Shown here one piece after another: positions 29,335-33,039 of a stretch of DNA of 33,039 nt. A model generated the notes under the pieces. It made no database searches. It had not been told where the DNA came from and was given only the letters and a program-made list of their open reading frames with translations. The position numbers and the translations under genes were made by a program. This stretch comes from a virus, in IMG/VR virus record IMGVR_UViG_3300032675_001516, positions 1-33,039 of that record; one strand, 5' to 3'. The stretch's first letter is position 1, and each line of letters begins with the position of its first letter.

Positions 29335-30630
29335 ATGGCGTGGCTCACTTCGATACTCCAAAACGTCGGGCGAACAGGGAGCGATATTTCCGACGCCAAG
29401 AGTGCAAATTTGCAGGAGAAGCAAAGGACACAACAGTTCCAGACTCAACAAAAGGAACTGCAGCAGCGCTTCCAGCAGAACGCGGCTCCCACGGTGGTGC
29501 ATACCTATCGCGCCTCAGACGGGAAACTGCATAACCTCGTTCGGAACCCGATGGACGGGAAGATTACGGATCAGGTAGCAGAAGGGGCGGCGCAGGAACT
29601 CACTCCCGGCCAGCAGAAGATCAAAGACGCGGAAGTAGCGCTCGGGCGCCCGCTAAGCGACAAAGAAAAAGAGATTCTCACGGGAATCATTCCCAAGCCT
29701 TCCGCCTCGCAGGACTTGTCGGACAAGTGGACCGAGGCAACGAAGATCGGCCAGCAGCAGTTCCCGAATGACCCGCAGAAGGCGATGGAGTTTGCCCGCT
29801 CGCTCATGCCGGGAGGGGCGTCGGTCAATCAGATGGTCTTTCCGCAGTTGAAGAAAACGACTGGCCTCGACCCGATCATTACGGCTCAGATTGGCAAGCC
29901 TCCGGATCCGTCGATCTACCCCAAGGGCGAAGATGACCCGATTTACAAGGCCAAGGCGAAGCAGTGGGGCGTGGAGGCCGAAAACATCAAGAATCGCATG
30001 GTAGAGGCTCGAGGGATGGGCTACAACATGACCCGAATCGGGGCCTACGTCGATGACGATGGAAATCTAATAACCACGACCGGCGGTACTGCCATGGCGA
30101 AAGGCTATACGCCGGCAGCTCCCACGTTTCAGTTGATGTCAAAGAACGCTCAGTTTCAGGAAATGGAGAATGCTTCCGGTAAACTTCGCGGAGCAATCGA
30201 AGCCTTGCAGCCGGGAGACGCTTTCACTCCCGATCAAGTGGCGAAACTATCACTGGCTTCGCGTGCGCCTGACGAGGGGGCATTCCACGCGATTATCAGT
30301 AATATGGCTTCCGGCACAACGAACGAGCGCCAACAAGACTATCTGATTTGGCTTGGCCAGATGGGGGAGCGCATCTTGTCGCTGCGAAACATCGCTGGCA
30401 TGGGCCAAGGCGCGCAAGATCTACGCGCGGCGATTCAAGCTACGTTGCCGAATCTATCGTCTGGCTCGAAGGAATTTGCGCTGAAACGTCTGGATGCGGT
30501 GGATAACCAAATAAATCTGCTGCAGAAAGGTATCGGGAAACTGAAGAACAATCCGGCCACGAATGGTGCGGGACAGCTGCCTCCGGGTGCAAAGATTATC
30601 AAGTGGGACGACGTGAAACCAAATGCCTGA
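29335..30630 (+). CDS. Internal/ejection protein candidate 3
   Basis: A 431-residue protein starting MAWLTSILQNVGRTGSDISDA. Residues about 20-55 form a Gln/Glu-rich coiled coil; the centre is an alpha-rich part with DPQKAMEFARSLMPGG, EARGMGYNMTRIGAYVDDDGN, and the C-terminus is helical (QDLRAAIQATLP, RLDAVDNQINLLQKGIGKL). No enzyme motif is seen. The length fits an ejection protein. A palindrome copy lies at 29403-29414. The end overlaps the next gene by eight bases. Confidence 0.6.
   Translation: MAWLTSILQNVGRTGSDISDAKSANLQEKQRTQQFQTQQKELQQRFQQNAAPTVVHTYRASDGKLHNLVRNPMDGKITDQVAEGAAQELTPGQQKIKDAEVALGRPLSDKEKEILTGIIPKPSASQDLSDKWTEATKIGQQQFPNDPQKAMEFARSLMPGGASVNQMVFPQLKKTTGLDPIITAQIGKPPDPSIYPKGEDDPIYKAKAKQWGVEAENIKNRMVEARGMGYNMTRIGAYVDDDGNLITTTGGTAMAKGYTPAAPTFQLMSKNAQFQEMENASGKLRGAIEALQPGDAFTPDQVAKLSLASRAPDEGAFHAIISNMASGTTNERQQDYLIWLGQMGERILSLRNIAGMGQGAQDLRAAIQATLPNLSSGSKEFALKRLDAVDNQINLLQKGIGKLKNNPATNGAGQLPPGAKIIKWDDVKPNA
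29403..29414. repeat. Dispersed palindrome copy
   Basis: TGCAAATTTGCA, exact, near the start of the ejection-protein candidate at 29335-30630. Confidence 0.9.
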
Positions 30631-32116
30631 CCGCTACGTGCAATTACCGAACGGATCCTACCTTCAGTGGCCAGAAGGTGTCAGTGCAGCCACGTTCAAA
30701 GCTAAGGCGACGAAGCTCATGGGCCCGTCGTTGCCAGTTTCGACGCGCAAGGCAGCGGATTTACCGTTGCCGACTGCTCAACCTCCAAAGCCGTTTATGA
30801 GTCGCCTGTCCGACTATGTTAGTCAAATCGCGCAGTCAACCGCCAAGACTCCCGGCTCGGTGATAGATAGTGCCCGGAACTACTACAAAGAAGGCGAGCA
30901 GCAGGGCGGTTTTACTGGTGGAATGAGGATGGCGGAAGCTCCTATCATGGCCGAAGGTGACGCTATTACCGGGATGCTCAAATCTGTGCTCGGCGTTACT
31001 GCGCCAGGTATTGCCTATCGCGTATCGAAGAATGAAGATCCCGCCAAGATTGCAGCGGACGCCGGTACGTTCCTTGGCGGCTACATGGCGGGAGGTCCGA
31101 AGGAAGCAACAGCGGGTGAAGGTTTGTCGGTAGGGGATGCAGCCAAGCAGATCACTGATGCGGTAAACCCAGCTCCGAAAGAAATGGCAGCGTTTCAACG
31201 GAGCGTCAGTCAGCATCTTGACAAGATCACCACATTCGCCAAGCAAAACGGCATTGACATTGGTTCAATCGGTGGCTTATCGGAGGCGATGAAGGGTGCC
31301 GGGAACTGGATCAGGACTCACTACTACAACGAGATTCTTGGACCCGTTAAAGATCGGCCGGTTTCCATCGCCGGAACGATTCCGGGATATTCGGGCGAAA
31401 CAGCCTCACCATCGACCGCCACGTTGGGCCAGTTGGACGCTCGCTTGTCGCAGATTAATGCGGAACTCAACCCGAAGTATTCCAAGGGCGGGATTGCTGG
31501 GCAGGCGGCGGTCAAGTCTGCCACGGAACTGAACGCAGAAGCGGCGGGAATCAGGAAACAGCTTTACGATGCAGTCGGTAAAGCCACTGGCCTGACTCCG
31601 GAACAGGTAGCGCAGACTCGCGGGGCATTCGGATCGCTCGACTCGCTGGCCGAGAAAACTGCAACGGCGGCGGCAAAAGAGAGATTCGCGGCGAACAAGA
31701 CTGCTCGGGCTCCGCTCACAGTCAATCCTTTCGGAGACAGCGGGAAGCAGTTTATTGCGGACAAGGCGGTAAATGCGGTGCGCGGCGATGTGGTGGGCAA
31801 GGGACTAAAGACGGCGCTCGGCAAGGTTAAAGTCAAGCCTTACGAATTACCAGCGGCCAAGCCCACGTCAGTCACTGCGAGGATCCGCACTCCATTGCGC
31901 GGGGAATCTGGCATTAAGACGAACATTGAAACACCAGGTCCCGCGGAGCGTGCCGCGGTTCCAGAAAAACTAGACGCTCGCAGAACACTGAATGAAGTGA
32001 CCCGAAAGAAAGCAGAACTCGACAGGGCGAATGCGGAACTGCAAAGGACAATTAAGAGTTCTCGGCATCCATTTTGGCAAGATCCAAGAGGTTCATTTGA
32101 GAAGGGAGATCAGTAA
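30623..32116 (+). CDS. Internal/ejection protein candidate 4
   Basis: A 497-residue protein starting MPDRYVQLPNGSYLQWPEG, an N-terminal motif like those of phage proteins that carry a YxxxxxGxYLxWPEGxS repeat. The centre is Gly/Ala-rich with membrane-like stretches (TAPGIAYRVSK; AGTFLGGYMAGG), the C-terminal half is basic and helical, ending with a coiled coil (EVTRKKAELDRANAELQ). It probably enters the host with the DNA. No lytic transglycosylase motif was found. Confidence 0.55.
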   Translation: MPDRYVQLPNGSYLQWPEGVSAATFKAKATKLMGPSLPVSTRKAADLPLPTAQPPKPFMSRLSDYVSQIAQSTAKTPGSVIDSARNYYKEGEQQGGFTGGMRMAEAPIMAEGDAITGMLKSVLGVTAPGIAYRVSKNEDPAKIAADAGTFLGGYMAGGPKEATAGEGLSVGDAAKQITDAVNPAPKEMAAFQRSVSQHLDKITTFAKQNGIDIGSIGGLSEAMKGAGNWIRTHYYNEILGPVKDRPVSIAGTIPGYSGETASPSTATLGQLDARLSQINAELNPKYSKGGIAGQAAVKSATELNAEAAGIRKQLYDAVGKATGLTPEQVAQTRGAFGSLDSLAEKTATAAAKERFAANKTARAPLTVNPFGDSGKQFIADKAVNAVRGDVVGKGLKTALGKVKVKPYELPAAKPTSVTARIRTPLRGESGIKTNIETPGPAERAAVPEKLDARRTLNEVTRKKAELDRANAELQRTIKSSRHPFWQDPRGSFEKGDQ

Positions 32117-32284
32117 ATGGCGAAGAAGAAGAAACGCTCACCAGTTTCGATGAAGATCGGCAAGTTGATCAAGGAAGGCAAGGAACCCAAGGCCGCTGAG
32201 GGCGAGGCATTTGGAATGCAGCGCGAGGGCAGGCTGACAAAACGCGGCGGTTACAGACGGACTCGCGGGAAGAAGAGGAAGTAA
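32117..32284 (+). CDS. 55-residue highly basic protein
   Basis: The peptide starts MAKKKKRSPVSMKIGKLIKEGKE and ends RRTRGKKRK. It has two basic ends around a short charged helix. It begins directly after the preceding stop and overlaps the next gene by one base. Nucleic-acid binding is likely. Confidence 0.65.
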   Translation: MAKKKKRSPVSMKIGKLIKEGKEPKAAEGEAFGMQREGRLTKRGGYRRTRGKKRK

Positions 32285-32382
32285 TGGCCAAAAAGAAACG
32301 TGGCGCAAAAGCATTATTCCTCAAGAACGTGAAACGGATTGCCGCCTACGACAATCGCGGCAGAGGGAAAACGAGGTCATAA
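32284..32382 (+). CDS. 32-residue highly basic protein
   Basis: The peptide starts MAKKKRGAKALFLKNVKRIA and ends NRGRGKTRS. It shares the MAKKK start with its upstream neighbour, so the pair may be a small duplication. ATG 32284 overlaps the previous TAA by one base, which supports translation. Nucleic-acid binding is likely. Confidence 0.6.
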   Translation: MAKKKRGAKALFLKNVKRIAAYDNRGRGKTRS

Positions 32383-32658
32383 ATGGTTGTAAGTCTGCAG
32401 GTAACAATCACAACTACGGGCGTAGCTCAGCAGATCAGTACGGCCCAGACCCAGGTTCGTTTCATCGATTTTCAGAATAACGCTGCCGCTGCAATGCGGA
32501 TCGGTGACTCGACAGTGAGCGCAACCAAAGGACATACCCTTGCGGCTACGGGAGGGGATTTCCCGGTCCACACAGGGGATGTGTATTTTTCCTACCTCAG
32601 CGATTGGTGGGTCGAAGGCACATCTGGTCAGTTGCTCGACGTGACGTACATAACGTAA
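32383..32658 (+). CDS. 91-residue beta-rich phage structural protein
   Basis: Starts MVVSLQVTITTTGVAQQIS and contains VRFIDFQNNAAAAMRIGDSTVSATKGHTLAATGG, the pattern of a small beta-sandwich protein that many phages encode near tail or fibre genes, in which a MRIGDSTVSATKG loop precedes the last strands. It may be a head or tail decoration. It begins right after the 32-residue gene and overlaps the next gene by one base. Confidence 0.65.
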   Translation: MVVSLQVTITTTGVAQQISTAQTQVRFIDFQNNAAAAMRIGDSTVSATKGHTLAATGGDFPVHTGDVYFSYLSDWWVEGTSGQLLDVTYIT

Positions 32659-33039
32659 TGAAAAAGTGGATCGCCATCTCGTTGCTGTTCCTTGCAAGCA
32701 TGGCCTTCGGGCAGTCCGTGGTTATCACGGGCACGGTTTTGAGCCCATCCGGGCAGCCTTACAGCAACGGCAACGGGAAGGCTCAACTACAGCCAAGTAA
32801 CGTACAGTGGTTGTTCGGAAATTCGCCTGTTCCTAGTCCCATAACGATCGCAAGCCTGGATTCATTCGGCCGTTTCAGCGTTACCCTAACCAGTACGGCC
32901 GTAATCCAGCCACAGTCCCAAGGACCAACATGGCAGTTTAGCTTCTGCAGTCAGGTCTACGCCTCACAGACACAGCCTGTTTGCTTCACGATGACCCCGA
33001 TGGCTCTAACGACCTCGCAGGACATTAGCACGCAGATTC
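32658..33039 (+). CDS. Secreted protein with Sec signal peptide (cut by window end)
   Basis: ATG 32658 opens a frame of 127 codons to the edge. It starts MKKWIAISLLFLASMAFGQS, a basic start, hydrophobic core and cleavage site after AFG, a clear Sec signal peptide. Beyond it, VVITGTVLSPSGQPYSNG looks like a carboxypeptidase-regulatory or Ig-like beta domain; the final part has two cysteines (FCSQ, VCFT). A secreted host-directed protein, or receptor-binding part, is possible. The gene continues outside the window. Confidence 0.65.
   Translation, partial: MKKWIAISLLFLASMAFGQSVVITGTVLSPSGQPYSNGNGKAQLQPSNVQWLFGNSPVPSPITIASLDSFGRFSVTLTSTAVIQPQSQGPTWQFSFCSQVYASQTQPVCFTMTPMALTTSQDISTQI

Noticed and set aside
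29042-29578. 178-codon plus-strand frame overlapping two ejection-like genes
   Set aside because: It overlaps two better-supported genes in another frame and has an Arg/Ser-rich shadow composition.
1-33039. tRNA genes, lysis enzymes, CI-like repressor, reverse transcriptase with variable repeats
   Set aside because: I looked for cloverleaf-like stretches and for motifs of endolysins, CI-type repressors and reverse transcriptases and found none that I can support; they may lie outside the window.

Overview
The window looks like most of the genome of a tailed bacteriophage or prophage with a short-tailed (podovirus, P22-like) virion. Coding density is high, genes are chained by ATGA, GTGA or TAATG overlaps, and the structural genes follow packaging-to-tail order: large terminase, portal, scaffold, major capsid, connector, tail hub, internal/ejection proteins. 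The left edge (a DUF6745-type gene) and right edge (a secreted protein) cut through genes. GTG and TTG starts are common. The host cannot be read from the sequence. A Gram-negative soil bacterium, perhaps an acidobacterium, is a guess from the style of the last gene and the tail modules.

Layout. (1) 1-1194, minus strand: a zinc ribbon, a small conserved phage protein and a DUF6745-like protein with about 30 tetrapeptide repeats. (2) 1202-1283: divergent early promoters with an inverted-repeat operator candidate. (3) 1289-5321, plus strand: replication/recombination operon (replication-organizer-like protein, SF2 helicase, CHC2 primase zinc finger, unknown, HNH protein, RusA resolvase) ending in a terminator at 5372-5406. 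(4) 5359-7500, minus strand: an operon of about ten tiny accessory proteins. (5) 7557-7624: a second divergent promoter pair. (6) 7632-8849, plus strand: ribbon-helix-helix protein, very short tyrosine recombinase, two unknowns. (7) 9079-9135: promoter with repeated half-sites. (8) 9113-12144: four tiny Cys-rich proteins and a membrane peptide, then a glycosyltransferase-sulfotransferase fusion and a SAM methyltransferase. (9) 12157-16712: terminase and small genes, including an HExxH protein. (10) 16718-23035: portal, small basic proteins, scaffold, capsid and a second coat-associated protein, closed by a strong terminator at 23064-23101. (11) 23116-33039: connector, tail hub with inserted domains, GNAT-like protein, ejection-like proteins, tiny basic proteins, a beta-rich protein and a signal-peptide protein.

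Working together: the early operon would supply helicase, priming and recombination functions, the recombinase/RHH pair may serve integration or another DNA switch, and the right arm builds and loads the virion. The most unusual points are (a) a 12-bp palindrome, TGCAAATTTGCA, present four times exactly and once with one mismatch; (b) the fused glycosyltransferase-sulfotransferase beside a methyltransferase; (c) a tyrosine recombinase reduced to its catalytic domain; (d) four promoters placed so that the start codon lies at or near the predicted +1, suggesting leaderless mRNAs; and (e) five tiny, very basic proteins between the structural genes. Functional calls come from motif recognition by eye; no database search was run.
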